Shown here: in pieces, positions 36,263 to 48,406 of the stretch
Layout: the number at the start of each line of letters is the position of its first letter
Position numbering within the stretch: position 1 is the first letter of the stretch
Assembly (NCBI GenBank): GCA_934045905.1
Contig: OW203762.1
Location: 46,091,411-46,155,410 of the forward strand
DNA: 64,000 bases
DNA from: Leuctra nigra
Lineage: Eukaryota; Arthropoda; Insecta; Plecoptera; Leuctridae
Reading direction: 5' to 3'
Translations under genes and position numbers: made by a program
Notes under the pieces: model-generated
The model's database searches: none
What the model was told of the DNA's origin: nothing
The model's input: the letters and a program-made list of their open reading frames with translations, nothing else

Positions 36263-36560
36263 AAATGAGCATCATAATGGCATATAGTTATGGGCATCTT
36301 AACTACACTGTAAGCATAAAGAGTTGCGGTTCTTGTTCAAATCTATGCGAAGAGACGGCAGGCAAGGTGTACTAAAAGCGAGTACACAGGCTGTCTCCGA
36401 AGCCGCGCGGTATGTAGTCTATTGGGTAGCGTCGCGGCGCTGTGACGCGACGCCGTGTCAAATGTAAGCCGCGTCGTTGCTGAGGACGAGGGGCTGATGA
36501 AGGGAGACCTAAAGCTTCTTGATCCAGCCACCGCCTCCCCTGGGATCCCACGACGCCACA

Positions 36561-36722
36561 ATGACGTCACAAATCCGACTCCAAAGAGACTTCTTACAGA
36601 CTAGCCTTATCAAAAAAATCCCTCACCTTCTTTTGTCAACGGATAATTCGATCAGCATTAATCCTTTGCCGTTGAAAGAAGAACAGTTAATGTGGAACGA
36701 GGATTTGAAGGATGCGGATTAG
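36561..36722 (+). CDS. Possible small protein or terminal exon, unrecognised
   Basis: An open frame reads MTSQIRLQRDFLQTSLIKKI, then PHLLLSTDNSISINPLP, then LKEEQLMWNEDLKDAD and stop. The composition (balanced charges, amphipathic LIKKIPHLLL) is more protein-like than most frames nearby. The frame is open back to 36519, and AG acceptors precede AGAC (36585) and ACTAGCC (36600), so it might be a last exon. I do not recognise the sequence and cannot place upstream exons. Confidence 0.25.
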   Translation: MTSQIRLQRDFLQTSLIKKIPHLLLSTDNSISINPLPLKEEQLMWNEDLKDAD

Positions 36723-37594
36723 GATTTGTAATAGAAATCGAGTTTTCTTTTATTAAAAAGTATGTAATTGTAAATTTCAAGATTGTTTTCTAGACTAGCT
36801 ACACCCACATTTCGATTAACGAAATGTTTGTATTCTTAACTCATGGCAAGATAGTAAATTGGTGTGGAGTCCTTAATCTCAATATGAGTTCATCAATAAT
36901 CGTGTAGGTATGAGGATTAAGTTTCATATAGATAATAAATAGGTCTGTGATGTTTAGGACATATCCCTTTTTAACTTTTTGTTCAGACACGTCTAGAAAT
37001 GATACAAAAATATGTTTCATGTGTTCCTGATTTCAAAAATCAAAATCAGAGTTTTATTTTGCCTGAAAATGCCTTTTTCTCCATTTTTATGAATTCAGTC
37101 CTTTTCTTGCTATTTTAAGGTCCTTTTGTCAATTTTTTAAATTATTGGGAAAAATAATATCAAATATTTGTTTAAGTTACAAATAAAATTGTTGACGTTA
37201 CAAAATTTCCATCCTCCACTTGGATGACCAACCAACAACGATACTTGACACATTCATATTATAATAATTTAAGTTAATTTTAATATCTTACTCCAAAGTC
37301 AACTCCTAAACCAATAAATCGAATAATATGTTGACGAATATTACAAAGCCTAACATTACATTGGTCCTTTTTGGGAATTTTATGGTCCTTTTTATAAGGT
37401 ATTATTTGCCTGCCTTTTTGGACGTTTCATAGCCAGGTACTAAACATCCTAGCCCTCGAATAATATGTAAACTTGAACGTGGTGATTTATGATATGAATT
37501 AAACTTTAATTACAGTTATTTACAAATTAAAAACTAGTTTAAGTAAAATAAAATGTAATAATCATTATGTGTGTCACTATGCTTGAAGTTACAT
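36723..37594. other. Intergenic, no gene recognised
   Basis: AT-rich. Around 37067-37140 and 37365-37430 there are related strings such as CTTTTTGG.AATTTTATGGTCCTTTTT that look like old repeat sequence. Confidence 0.4.
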
Positions 37595-37600
37595 TTTATT
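37595..37600 (-). terminator. Candidate polyadenylation signal of the thioredoxin gene
   Basis: AATAAA on the minus strand about 133 nt past the thioredoxin stop codon. Confidence 0.45.
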
Positions 37601-37732
37601 CGATGCTAAACGCTAAGATCTAGGAAACTAAACACAACAACACACACAATCTTTAAAAGGTAGCAAAGAAATCTAAATGATTGAAATATTATGTTATGCT
37701 ACTTCTTGACCATATTCATGAAGTAAAGTGGA

Positions 37733-40700
37733 TCAACGAAGACATTTGATTTTATATCTCAGTTGGTCTTCATTGGCACCAGTAAAGGAGTCGACCTGTT
37801 GGCAAAAGAGGTATTAAAATATTAACTTAATTCGGCAATAAATCTACGTGTCTGAGATGGGGATCAAATTAGTCCTGACTAACTTAGTCTAACTAAACCT
37901 TTGGTAATAGGCCCCAAACCATCACTTACATAAAGCTAAAATATTTAGTAAAGAGAATGAAGAAAATTACATTCTACGATGACATAATAAATATTTCAGG
38001 TCAGTGATGCTTTTCAGCAATTCAGTATCTTCAAAGCCATCTGTTTGTTTATTATGGTTTTGTTTTTATGTTTGAGATTACACTTTGTTGGCAGGTTTAG
38101 CGGTCTCAACATTGTTACCTACTTGAAGATTGGACTAAATGAAAATCGAAGTAATTAAGTTAGTTTCTTAAACATAAATTGAAAAAATCTCAAACAGACA
38201 TCTCAATTAGGGAAATCTCATGTTATTTTTTATATTTAAAATTAATGAATTATAAACTCCCCCGACTAACTACCATAATAATATGTACTCTCCAACATCT
38301 TCTTACCTGCATTTTGTCCCTGATGTAAACGAACGTGGGGAATTCTGTGATGGCGTAGATGTCTTTGATTTGTTTGCACTTGTCGACGTCTGCAATGAGG
38401 AAGACGTGGGACCTCTCCTCAGAGGCGACCTGGTTGAAGGTGGGATCGAAGGCGCGACACTGGGGACTCCAAGAGGCCCTGAAGTTGACCACAACCAACC
38501 GCTCGGCGGCGCGGGTCAACTGGGCTTCGAAATCGACCTGAAGCAATCAAATTACCAACGAAAGAATTACTAGTTATTTTCAGAAAGAAAATCTACCTTA
38601 TTGATAGTTATTCATACATTTTGGACCATTGAGACCAAGCTTATTATATTAATCAATACAATATTATCATATTGACAATATAATCCAATATGAAACTAGG
38701 TACAATCAAAATCAATAGATGGTATAAAACAACAAGATAAATAATGCACAAAAGTGCACAATTGGCGGTATTATCGTTAGATGTGCAACTTATTCGGTTT
38801 ATTAACTTACATGTTTATAAGCTTATAAATTGATAAACTTTACTTGTATTACGGCGCCAGGAATGTTTGCAAAGGTGGGCAGAGAGCGGCGAGAAATTAT
38901 TCAGGGTGGGCCCCAAAAAATATCGGCAAAAAATATTGTTGATTAAAAGAAAGCCAAATGTTCACTTGCTCTTAACGAACATAAAATGAGCATAAACTAA
39001 TCCGGTAATGCATGCTAGAAGAGTTTGACTTCATAGAAACATATGAATGTCTGATAATGACATTGACATTGACAATTATTGTTAAGATAATAAATGTGAA
39101 ATAATCGATGACGCGATTGATATGTAATGTAGCGCTGTTAATCTTCGTAACGTAATCCCATGTGGTCTAGTGGCTAGGATAGCTGGCTTTCACCCAGCAG
39201 GCCCGGGTTCGATTCCCGGCATGGGAAATACTTTTATTTTAGTGAAGTTTAATTAATGATTAATGTAGACAAAACTATTATATTAGCTATTCCATTTATT
39301 CTGTAATTACATTCTGTATGAGTCGTCACTATTTTTTAGCAAGTCGCGGCAAACCCAAAAGTATTTCATCTAATATAACGCTGAGCAATAATTTGCTTAG
39401 AGCTTTGTAATTTAACAGTAATTAAGGGATTTTTGATTCTATATCGTTCTTTTTTATAGATCTTGCTAGAATACCTATACTTTCAGGTATTAAATTATGT
39501 GAAACTAAGTATGACATCTTCAAACCCAACTCATCTCACTTATCTTGACTCACTGATGCTGTGAGCATTTTCGTAATTTAAAACTTGTTACAATATCTAA
39601 TTATCCATCCAGGGCGAAACTAAAGGAGAGCGTCACTATTGTTGTACTACTATGGTTTGCAGTTTGCACACACGCAAATCGGTCACCGGTATAGATTTCG
39701 AGCAAAATCCAATGATTGGTTGAAGTTACAGGAAAATTGATTTATAGTTTATCAGTTTGTTAAAGCCGTGATCAAGGTTTTGATTTGCTTATGGATAATC
39801 TGAAAGCAGTGCCCTTGGTACAGTACAGGTCTTACGATTTATGAAACATAATTTCCATAATATAATGTATAACGAAGACTCACTTCGTAGTTACCTGATC
39901 GTTTCCTAGTACATTTCTAATGAGAAATTTGTCTGACAACAAGAAATTAATTAAGATTTGGTAGAGCAAATTTCAGAAGCACTGAAGCAGATTCCAAAGC
40001 GTATTGAATCACTTACCGGCATAATAAAGAAGGCACGAAATGCGAATTTGCTTGCCCAAAGTGGAAAAAAAGTTTAGTTACACTACGTTCTACAAGGACC
40101 TTTCAGCGCCTGAGGGCAAATGCCAAAATACAAACAACAATAAAACGTTATCCCTCAGAAATGTGGATTTTCTTTGGTAATTTATTGTTATGAGGTGAGG
40201 AGGAGGTAGAGTCAGAATATTAGCCAAAATTAGTGTGGAAAATAGGAATTCTAAATAGAAAATAGATTTCTCGCTGTTGCAAATTCCTTGTGAAACGTAC
40301 TTGTACTAAATTAAGACTGAATACACAGATCAGTGTTTTGAATCAAGCTCAGACTCAAGATCAAAACACAACAACTGAAAAACTAATAGACCATGAGCCA
40401 GCCGTAGTGGACCCTCCCCCCCCCCCCCCCTGCTCCATGAGGTCTGAAAGTGGTTTTGGGTACCTCAAGGTACGCACATTACACTTTCATTTGTTTGACA
40501 TCTGCCCGGTGGTGGAACAACCCCCCAGGGGGGCGCAAAAGGTGATTTTTGGGGTATTTTGTCACACGTTTGATTTTTTTGTGGGCTAACGGGACATGAT
40601 AATTACAATCAGTTGGCATATTTGAATGAAGGTTGACATAAGTAATTATATCCATATTTGTTTGTAAGGGCAATACCCTTAAATCAAAATTTTGGATTTT

Positions 40701-42000
40701 TTGGAAGTCGGGGGGGAATTACCCAAAAATGTTTTTTTGGTAGTCAATCGATTCGTATTTAAAAGTTGTTCATGAATGTCATCCATCAATTTTGCAAAAT
40801 TTTGTGTTTACAACCTGTTTTAAAGGGATTTAGTGTCTCTTATGGGTTTATAATGTTAAATATTTGATTTTTTTAGGGTCAAAAGTACAAATTATATCAA
40901 TTTTTTTTCAAAATTATTATTTGGTATGGCATGAGTCAATATATTTATATATTTTTGTTGAAGTGAAACCATTATTTCTAAAATTTTGACAATATTAACT
41001 TTTTTAATGGTAATTTTCAAAAAAAAATTAAATTTTTAAAAAATAGTAGGTTTGCTTGAAAAAAAATATGTAAATATATTAAAGTATGCCATACCAATTA
41101 ATAATTTTGAAAAAAAATTGATATAATTTGTACTTTTGACCCTAAAAAAAACAAATATTTAACATTATAAACCCATAAGAGACATTTTATCCCGTTAAAA
41201 CAGGTTGTAAACACAAAATTTTGCAAAATTGATGGATGACATTCATGAACAACTTTTAAATACGAATCGATTGACTACCAAAAATCATTTTTTGGTAATT
41301 CCCCCCCGACTTCCAAAAAATCCAAAATTTTGATTAAAGGGTTTTGCCCTTACAAACAAATATGGATATAATTACTAATGTCAACCTACATTCAAATATG
41401 CAAACTGATTGTAATTATCATGTCCCGTTAGCCCACAAAAAAATCAAACGTGTGACAAAATACCCCAAAAATCACCCTTTGCGCCCCCCTGGGGGGTTGT
41501 TCCACCACCGGGCAGATGTCAAACAAGTGAAAGTGTAATGTGCGTACCTTAAGGTACCCAAAACCACTTTCAGACCTCATGGAGCAGGGGGGGGGGAGGG
41601 TCCACTACGGCTGGCTCATGGTCTATAAGGCCCGGTTGCACCATGTCCCGATAAGTAAGATTAAGTTCACTTTAGCCTAAAATGAACTTTAGCGGTCTAG
41701 ATGGCTGTGTTTCATTGGCTGTTGCCATGGTTTCAGCCGATAAATCCTACCGCTAACTTTATCGGGACATGGTGCAACCGGGCATAAGTCATACAACATA
41801 ACATAGCTTGATCGCTATATTTTTACTTATTATGAGTTAACACATCGTTATACTTGTAGAATATTTGGTAAAAAGTTTGATCTTGACTCTTGGTTCAAAA
41901 ATCTGATCCTTGTAATTCTGGATTTCGAGTACCTATGCCCATAAATCACAGCACAACGGCACACAAGAACACTTACGCTATTCTGCACATGATATGCCAT
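37733..42000 (-). CDS. Thioredoxin with WSPQC active site (atypical, probably not a normal reductase)
   Basis: Exons on minus: 41977-42000 (MAYHVQNS), 38307-38537 and 37733-37795, all GT-AG and phase 0; total 318 nt, 105 residues, the length of a classical insect thioredoxin. Fold marks line up: VDFEAQL helix 1, RLVVVNF strand, WSPQC at residues 31-35, DVDKCKQI, cis-proline in EFPTF (Pro75), DSFTGANEDQLRYKI C-terminal helix. Two catalytic positions differ from a normal thioredoxin: Cys32 is Ser (codon AGT), and the buried Asp26 is Asn. Cys35 is kept, and Gly33-Pro34 are Pro-Gln. Motif XPQC is also found in the thioredoxin domain of glutaredoxin-3 (PICOT). The protein therefore cannot cycle a dithiol at this site. 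Intron 1 (38538-41976) holds a tRNA gene and a giant palindrome. The tiny first exon is inferred from phase and similarity. Confidence 0.88.
39156..39227 (+). tRNA. tRNA-Glu (anticodon UUC)
   Basis: Complete cloverleaf. The acceptor stem TCCCATG/CATGGGA is perfect, followed by discriminator A. The D arm contains TGGTCTAGTGGCTAGGA (A box). The anticodon stem is GCTGG/CCAGC with loop CTTTCAC and anticodon TTC at 39189-39191. The T arm has GGTTCGATTCC (B box). No intron. A TTTT run about 10 nt downstream fits RNA polymerase III termination. The gene lies inside thioredoxin intron 1 on the other strand. It looks functional. Confidence 0.95.
39228..40386. other. Thioredoxin intron 1, part between tRNA and palindrome
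   Basis: AT-rich, no open frame of interest. 39663-39760 contains weak traces of family A interior motifs (GCACACACGCAAATCGGTC, CAATGATTGGTTGAAGTTAC). Confidence 0.35.
40387..41625. repeat. 1.24 kb near-perfect palindrome flanked by TAA
   Basis: Two arms of roughly 590 bp face each other around a short centre near 41006. Outer ends TAGACCATGAGCCAGCCGTA and TACGGCTGGCTCATGGTCTA are exact complements, and TAA sits just outside both (40384-40386, 41626-41628). Over the 180 bp I aligned by eye (about 40505-40680 against 41340-41510) the arms differ at about six positions. The arms include C15 at 40416-40430 and a matching G run near 41587. The mirrored 64-codon open frames (40479-40673 and 41344-41538) are one sequence read twice and need not be coding. 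A transcript from either strand would fold into a very long hairpin. It could be a foldback transposon or a hairpin-RNA locus. Confidence 0.85.
41630..41783. mobile_element. MITE with ATAAG or TAA flank, abutting the palindrome
   Basis: Left GCCCGGTTGCACCATGTCCC then GATAA pairs with right TTATC then GGGACATGGTGCAACCGGGC, perfect 25 bp TIRs. ATAAG is present on both sides (41625-41629 and 41784-41788). The centre has the CATTGGCTGTTGCCATGG motif also seen in the elements at 36165 and 48265. Only four bases separate it from the palindrome end. Confidence 0.8.
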
Positions 42001-45000
42001 GTCTGATGAGTCAGTGGTCCTGAGAGACTTTAAAACGTTACTTTTCAGAGAAACTCTGTCTGAATGGTGACAACAATTTCAGCACTATTAAGATAAAGAA
42101 CGCAATGAAAACAATGTTATCCCGTGAAACTTTTGATCCACATTAAGCCATTTCACACACAACACATGTTTCTTATCTCTAAGATGTGTATTAACAGCTT
42201 TCGTTTGAAACACAACGAAATTCTATAGTACTCTTTACGACGAGACAGAACGAATTGAGCGATGATCCATCAGCGACGGGGTTATCCAAAACCAATCATT
42301 AGGAGATAAACGTAATACCATTAAATAAGACTAATTACTGGTTATCTATTGCTCAAATCAAGCCACATAAAGGGGTGGTAGACTAGATGTACCTTGACAG
42401 GCAGAAAAAGATAAATCAATTACTTTCTATTTTATAAACAACCTGAATTAACCGAATGAGCTCTCCCGGTAAAATATATGTCTTTATTTGAAAGAAAATT
42501 TTGATTTTTGCTACTCTCCACTTTTTAAATATTGAATCAAATCTCATCTCCTCAATAAAGCGAGTAAGTACTCTCTTTCCCCTCCCCCCCCCCCCCCCCC
42601 CCCCGCGACATCGACAATGTCATCATCTTGAGTCCCGAGAGTGAAGACCCATTCGTCGCGATGATGGAACGGAAAATTGAAAAGTGGTCGCAGCTCTTAA
42701 CAAAGTTCAGGGAGTGAAAATGTACGGTCACAGGGGAAAACTAAAAATATACCTAAAGTAAATACTACCGTTCACAAGAGCGCAATACTCAAAATAAGTA
42801 TGCCTTTGTTGAGGAAAGTTAACTTTGTAAACTATGTGCTTCGATATAATAGGATTTTTGTTTCTCAATATAATGATGCATTAATCTAAAGCATCAATTT
42901 GTAAATGAGTGTCCGTACTTCGTTCCCCATTTTGTATACTACATAATTTATATGCATTGAAAGTTGTATTTAATTTCGTCATAAATCCCAGATAAGTTGC
43001 GTCCGTAACGAAACTTTCCCCTCCGAAAAGATCTCTTTCACATTCAATGTAAAGTGTAAATTTAGGATACAATTCTTTGATCATATTCCCTATTACTTTG
43101 TCACAATGTTAGGGCGTGACCGTATAAAATATACTGACGTCCATTTCCGAGATAGATATTTCTAACAAAGACATTTCTCTCACATTTTACCGTACTATCT
43201 TTCAATTCATCTCTTCAACATTTTCGGAATTGGATTTGACCCATTTAAGGTTTCCGTTATTGTTCCGGAAAGCCTACAAATTGGATTTGAATTGAATTTC
43301 TCTTGTGCTTCGTCGCATTGGTTTTCGTCCGAAAACTCGTGTCTTCCTTCGCGACGCCGGCGTCTGGCGTCGTGACGTCGTCTTTGTGACGGGTTGTAAG
43401 AAGATTGCTCTGGGAAGTAGAGCCGATCAGCTGATCGAAGAATGTAGGTAGAGTTAGACCAAAACACGGCGGGTCAACGAACACATCATTGCTTACATAA
43501 TTATTTCGTTCTAAATCTATTTAATATTCATTCTGATAAAGTGAAAAGTACAAACTATATCGTATCAAGACACGATTGGAAATATGAGCGTACCTATACA
43601 AACAATTATACAACATATACTCACTTGTCTGTGGCTTCTCTATGAGATCCACCGTCTACAGATTGAAATTCATACTCACATCGCATCACATACCTGCTAT
43701 AGAGGTAATTACATCACATAAGGTAAGTATTCTCAATCTCAACACAAGGTATTAAACACATTAAGTAGCATTATCAGTACCTATTATGTTGTCTTCTAAT
43801 GGAAACATGATTGGAAAGACATATATGTTTTCACAATCATGTTGAGCTATACGCTTCATCACGAAGACAATTTATTTCATTGTACCTATACCTATACCCA
43901 AACCTATACCTGAGAAGGAAACTACTTGAAGGTCTTCAATTCAATGTGATGTGACAAAATCTTACTGTCTGTAGGTCGATAATTGAACAAACGTTTGTGA
44001 CGTGATATGTACATGAACATAGAATCTTCGTCAACAAGTACAATTACCTTCCTTCAGCATCCTCAGAACAAATCAGATAATTTGCTTTCCATATTGACTC
44101 TGGAACACGCTTTCAGAATATCCTAATAGATTGAATCTATTCTATTGGTCCTTACAGTTGACACAGTGACATATCGCCATCATGCGTCATCCAGAATTCC
44201 TGAGGGTGAATTCCAGAGTAAACAAACTCTATTAACACATCGGAGAAGAATTCCATCAACCATGGAGAAGAATGCGGAACATTTCGATATAGATCATTGA
44301 TAACACTTCACTTTCATCTCTAATTCATTCTAATATCTATGGCATTCGAAAGTATAACTAAAGACTCACTGGCCATGCTCTGACCATCACTGACCGTACT
44401 CTGATAACTATTATGATCACCTGCATACGCAAATGCACAAATATTGCAGCTACCTGATATCTATAGATAACATTTTCCTGACCATTTTCTACCTCTTTAT
44501 TAAAAAAATTAATCACACATTTTGTCTTATCAGCAGTTGTCCTCTCTTTTAGTTTTAATGACCGCAATATTTTCATTTTAAATCTTCATTATATAATTTT
44601 GTGAGTCGACAGGTTCCATGAGCACATCCGCACATATCTTCCTCTCATGGGAAAAAATGGGTTTTGAGACCAGATAAAATATTAAAAAAGTATCTTGCAC
44701 TTCGTATCTTAAATAGATTTTCAGACTGTGTACTTTCCATCAAGATACCTTGAAATATCTTGGCCCATCTCGGCGTACGAGTCTCAAGGTATTCGGATGA
44801 TTTGTTATAGGATCGCGTCATAATCTGTCATCGTCATATAGATCGGTCACATGTACCAGTTTAATCTGACCGCCAAGTGATGATCGTAAGATTATTGATC
44901 GACTCCCAATGAGATTATAATTCATGTGGGAGGAGAGGAGAGTTGTTCAAGGTCTGTTTCTGATGCAGTCACTGAGTTGTAGGTTGTGGTTTATTGAGTA

Positions 45001-47129
45001 CTATTTGTAGGTAATATTTTTAAATTTTCTGGAAACTATATTGTTAGATTTGGGTTTGTCAATTGTTACTGGAATTTTGCTAAGCTTTGATTTGTGTACC
45101 ATAAACGGTGAATTGGCTATCAACATTAACACTGAATACTGATAAGCCCCAACATCAATATGCACCGGTCTGCAGTATTTTACAAGGTGCCATTAATAGC
45201 TATTCTGGTTTAACGCAAGTAGAGCACGAGAGTAAATTCTATTTTGTTTTATTATGGATGGAGGCGTGATGTTAGAAATTCAATTTCAATATTTTACCCT
45301 GAATGCACTTTCTCGGCGCCATCACAACCCCCCTCCCCCCTTCGCCCCCAAACACACCTCCCACTCCATCTAAACTTGTTGCAGTCTGTAAAATGTTCGC
45401 AATCTGTTTGAAGAAATTCACCCTCATTTTGTGTCGCTCGTGATTGTGCCGAGAATGCTCTCTCTAATCGCTTAACACGTCATAGGAGGCAATTTAAATA
45501 TTAATAAACTGCTCATCAACTATTCATAGACTGTGTACAGCAGCCCGAGCCCTCCCGAGCCCTCCCGAACTCCTAATGGAGTGGAAGGGGTTGAGTTATA
45601 AGGCAGTGTCTTTTCACCCGGTGGTAAAAGTGGGTATAGTTGGCTGCAAATATTTAATCTTCGAGTCCTCCTGTCTCTCTCATTCATATTTTTTTATGAA
45701 CGAACAATTTTTCAGGTGTTATTGTTGTTTTTAAAAATGAATCAACTCGTCATTCTGATGTACCTATTGACTGGCCATTTCTGGCTGATAGATTTTCGAC
45801 ATAATAATATTACAAAATCAGTACAAGTTTTTGAAACAATTATCTTATACGTTATTTTCTGTATTGATGAAACATTTGTTGTTCAACATTAGGAAGTTCA
45901 ACATTTCATCATTTCATCAAAATCAAGTCGGCTAGTGCTAGGTATCACACAGTTTAATTTTAGACTCAAGATGTATATTCTCTATTACTCTAGAGATGTA
46001 TACTTATGTTTAATTAGAAGTCATGAATGCTTGCGATTGTGTAGCTTCAAAAGGGTGATTTGTTACAACCTAATTGTTGATACCATTTTCCCTTGAGCAT
46101 CTTTTGTAATCATTGTAAGTTTGAAATAATTTAATTAGTGAAATTTCTGATGCTAAATCAAATCATCTCCTGAACATCCTCCAGTGTGCTATTATTCACA
46201 ATCAAATGATTTCGTGCAGATATTTTGTTCATAACTCGATCAAAGCAATGAATGAACCTTGATTTGATTCGAATACGTCGAGGCAAATGTCAGATCATTT
46301 GCAGTTTCAATACGAATTAATTACATAGTTTGAAATTGTGTTTAAATGGGAAGTAATTTCATTACAGCCTGCGATTTTAATTACATTAATTGCTGTAGGA
46401 ACCATTTGACAAAATAATACTACATCACCGAGGCCAGAATGTTGGAATTGTTACATCGATGAATTATTTTTCTTCTTCGATTGTAAGTTTCGATTATCAA
46501 ATAACAAAATACTTTGGGCGATTCACATACCTACTTTACTTTATTTTAAAAAATCTCAATATTTCAATCACTATTCAGTTTTCACTTCAAGTTTTATTTT
46601 AGACCCCAACAAATTCTGTTTACATTACTTTTGATGGTGATAAGATCAACAAATATCGCATCATATTCTTCTGGCCAAGATCAGTGTATATTTGTTCTTC
46701 GTGTTTTAGCTGTGTGTATTTCAGTGTTTTTCTTTGAGCTTTGAGTGATCATATTTGCTCAACTCTCCGAGACGTTCAGAACTAATGCACGGAGCGAGTG
46801 TTGTGTTTCAATGTAATACTGGACAGTGGTCAACTCTCCTGAGCTCTCTCCCTCTAATATGATTTATAAACAGAGATGAAGAAGATGAATCAAATCAACA
46901 AACTGCCAGATAAAGGAATATACCGAACTGTGCCTGACATTGTGGAGAAAATTGTGCGGCGTAGGAGGGGGTGATTGGGGAAGGATTCAAGAATCTCAAA
47001 CGCTCTTTCAGTTCCACTCTATCCTTAGAAATAATAACACGTGTTGATAACTATCTCTGCTATTGGTATTGTCATAATAATACTAGGTACGAGTATTTAT
47101 TTTGGAATAATAAAGATACCTAATTATTT
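42001..47129. other. Intergenic, no gene recognised
   Basis: Includes the thioredoxin upstream region. A run of 21 C is at 42584-42604. The minus-strand open frames at 43207-43484 have mixed composition, but I see no motif or splice context. 45540-45566 repeats CCGAGCCCTCC. No other structure stands out. Confidence 0.4.
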
Positions 47130-47625
47130 TACTTGTTTGGCTCTGTTATTTGCTTTTCCCGGTTGTTGGTACGATACAGGTCACACCTTGATCGAGCTGA
47201 AAATTTGAGCTCGCTTAAAGACCACTTGCCTGGTTTCCTGTTTTTGAATAAATTCTGATGACTTGAAAGTGAAAAATATACTCTGACTGTTCAAAAGTCA
47301 AAATGATCAGATAAATTTTAGATTTTGCAAGGTCATAAAGACCTGATTCTATATTTTATAAATTTTCTGCATATCGGTCAAATAACTTAAAATACTTATT
47401 ATACATATTCAGCTTTTTTTGAAACCTGAAGTTCCAATTATAGTCCCTGATATGCTGAGTAATCTTCCTATGACATTGTTTAATCGAGAAAGTATTTTCC
47501 ACTTCACTTGATCACGCGCATATCTCTGTCCTTACAGTTGTTTTCCAAGGTATATAGATCTGAAGCAACTCTCACACAGCATGTAATTCTTAACGCAATA
47601 GCTCGCCATCAACGCGTTACACATT
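47130..47625 (+). repeat. Interspersed repeat family A, truncated copy
   Basis: GATCGAGCTGAAAATTTGAG near 47191 and GCTCGCCATCAACGCGTTAC near 47600 correspond to the head-proximal and tail parts of family A. The head GAGCGAGCGAAGCGAGCG is absent and the middle is shortened. Confidence 0.55.
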
Positions 47626-48264
47626 ACAAAGAATCAGAATTGTCTAGACAGAAAGAAGAAATGCGATATCAGAACGACCTAAGGGCAGACTTCTCTCCTC
47701 CCCTATTCTCCCGCTGGGGGTTTCTGTTTGATCGTCCATAACATCAGCCTGGACTCTTCTCAGGGGGCTTATGAGTCTTCGCTCAACTCCGAGATGCTGG
47801 TTGATATTGTGTCTGAGATTACTGCACTTGAAGACTCCACGTAACAAGTTCAATCCGGCATCAAACATCAGACATTCAATCAGAATAATACGACTCCATT
47901 CCACTAGTTTTAACCTCACATCTCTCACCAGCATCACTAAATCCGCTTACGCTCAACTTTCATCTTACAAACATGCCGATAACACTTTTATGTACCGAAT
48001 CTTTAGTACCTAACATAATGTTATTGCTCGTGGGAATTTATCTTATTTTTCTCGTGGCGATTTAAGTGATTAAATGCAGTTGTAAAATCAATGCTATATT
48101 GTACGAATGTAGAATACATCCTTGTACCAAAGAGTTGAAGTGTCCGTATACATTGTGCCGAATGAAAAATTCACAATAAATAATAAAATATAAACAATTT
48201 AAATAATATTATTTGTTTGAGCTATAAACATTAAATAATTATAGGTATGTTGATAACATATTAA
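47626..48264. other. Intergenic, no gene recognised
   Basis: Overlapping open frames on both strands at 47644-48013 look like chance; no motif found. Confidence 0.35.
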
Positions 48265-48406
48265 GGGCCAGTTTTTCCAATGCCTTGCTAACTTTTAAAC
48301 ATTCAATTAGGAATATATTGCCATGGCAACAACCAATGACAATCCTCGAATGACCGTTTAAAATTTAACTATGTACTATTTTAGCAGTCTATTGAAAGAC
48401 CGGCCC
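48265..48406. mobile_element. MITE with TAA target duplication, 142 bp
   Basis: Left GGGCCAGTTTTTCCAATGCC then TTGCTAA pairs with right TTAGCAGTCTATTGAAAGAC then CGGCCC, imperfect TIRs of about 27 bp. TAA flanks both ends (48262-48264, 48407-48409). The central ATTGCCATGGCAACAACCAATG is shared with the fragment at 36165-36262, and partly with 41630-41783. Confidence 0.7.

Noticed and set aside
39998..40022. ATGCCG followed by a consensus GTAAGT on the minus strand as thioredoxin first exon
   Set aside because: It would give only two residues before VDF and lacks the first strand; the exon at 41977-42000 gives a full, better-matching N terminus in phase.
40290..40589. Frame through the C run with PPPPPP
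   Set aside because: Runs through the palindrome edge and homopolymer; the mirrored arm gives the same peptide pieces.
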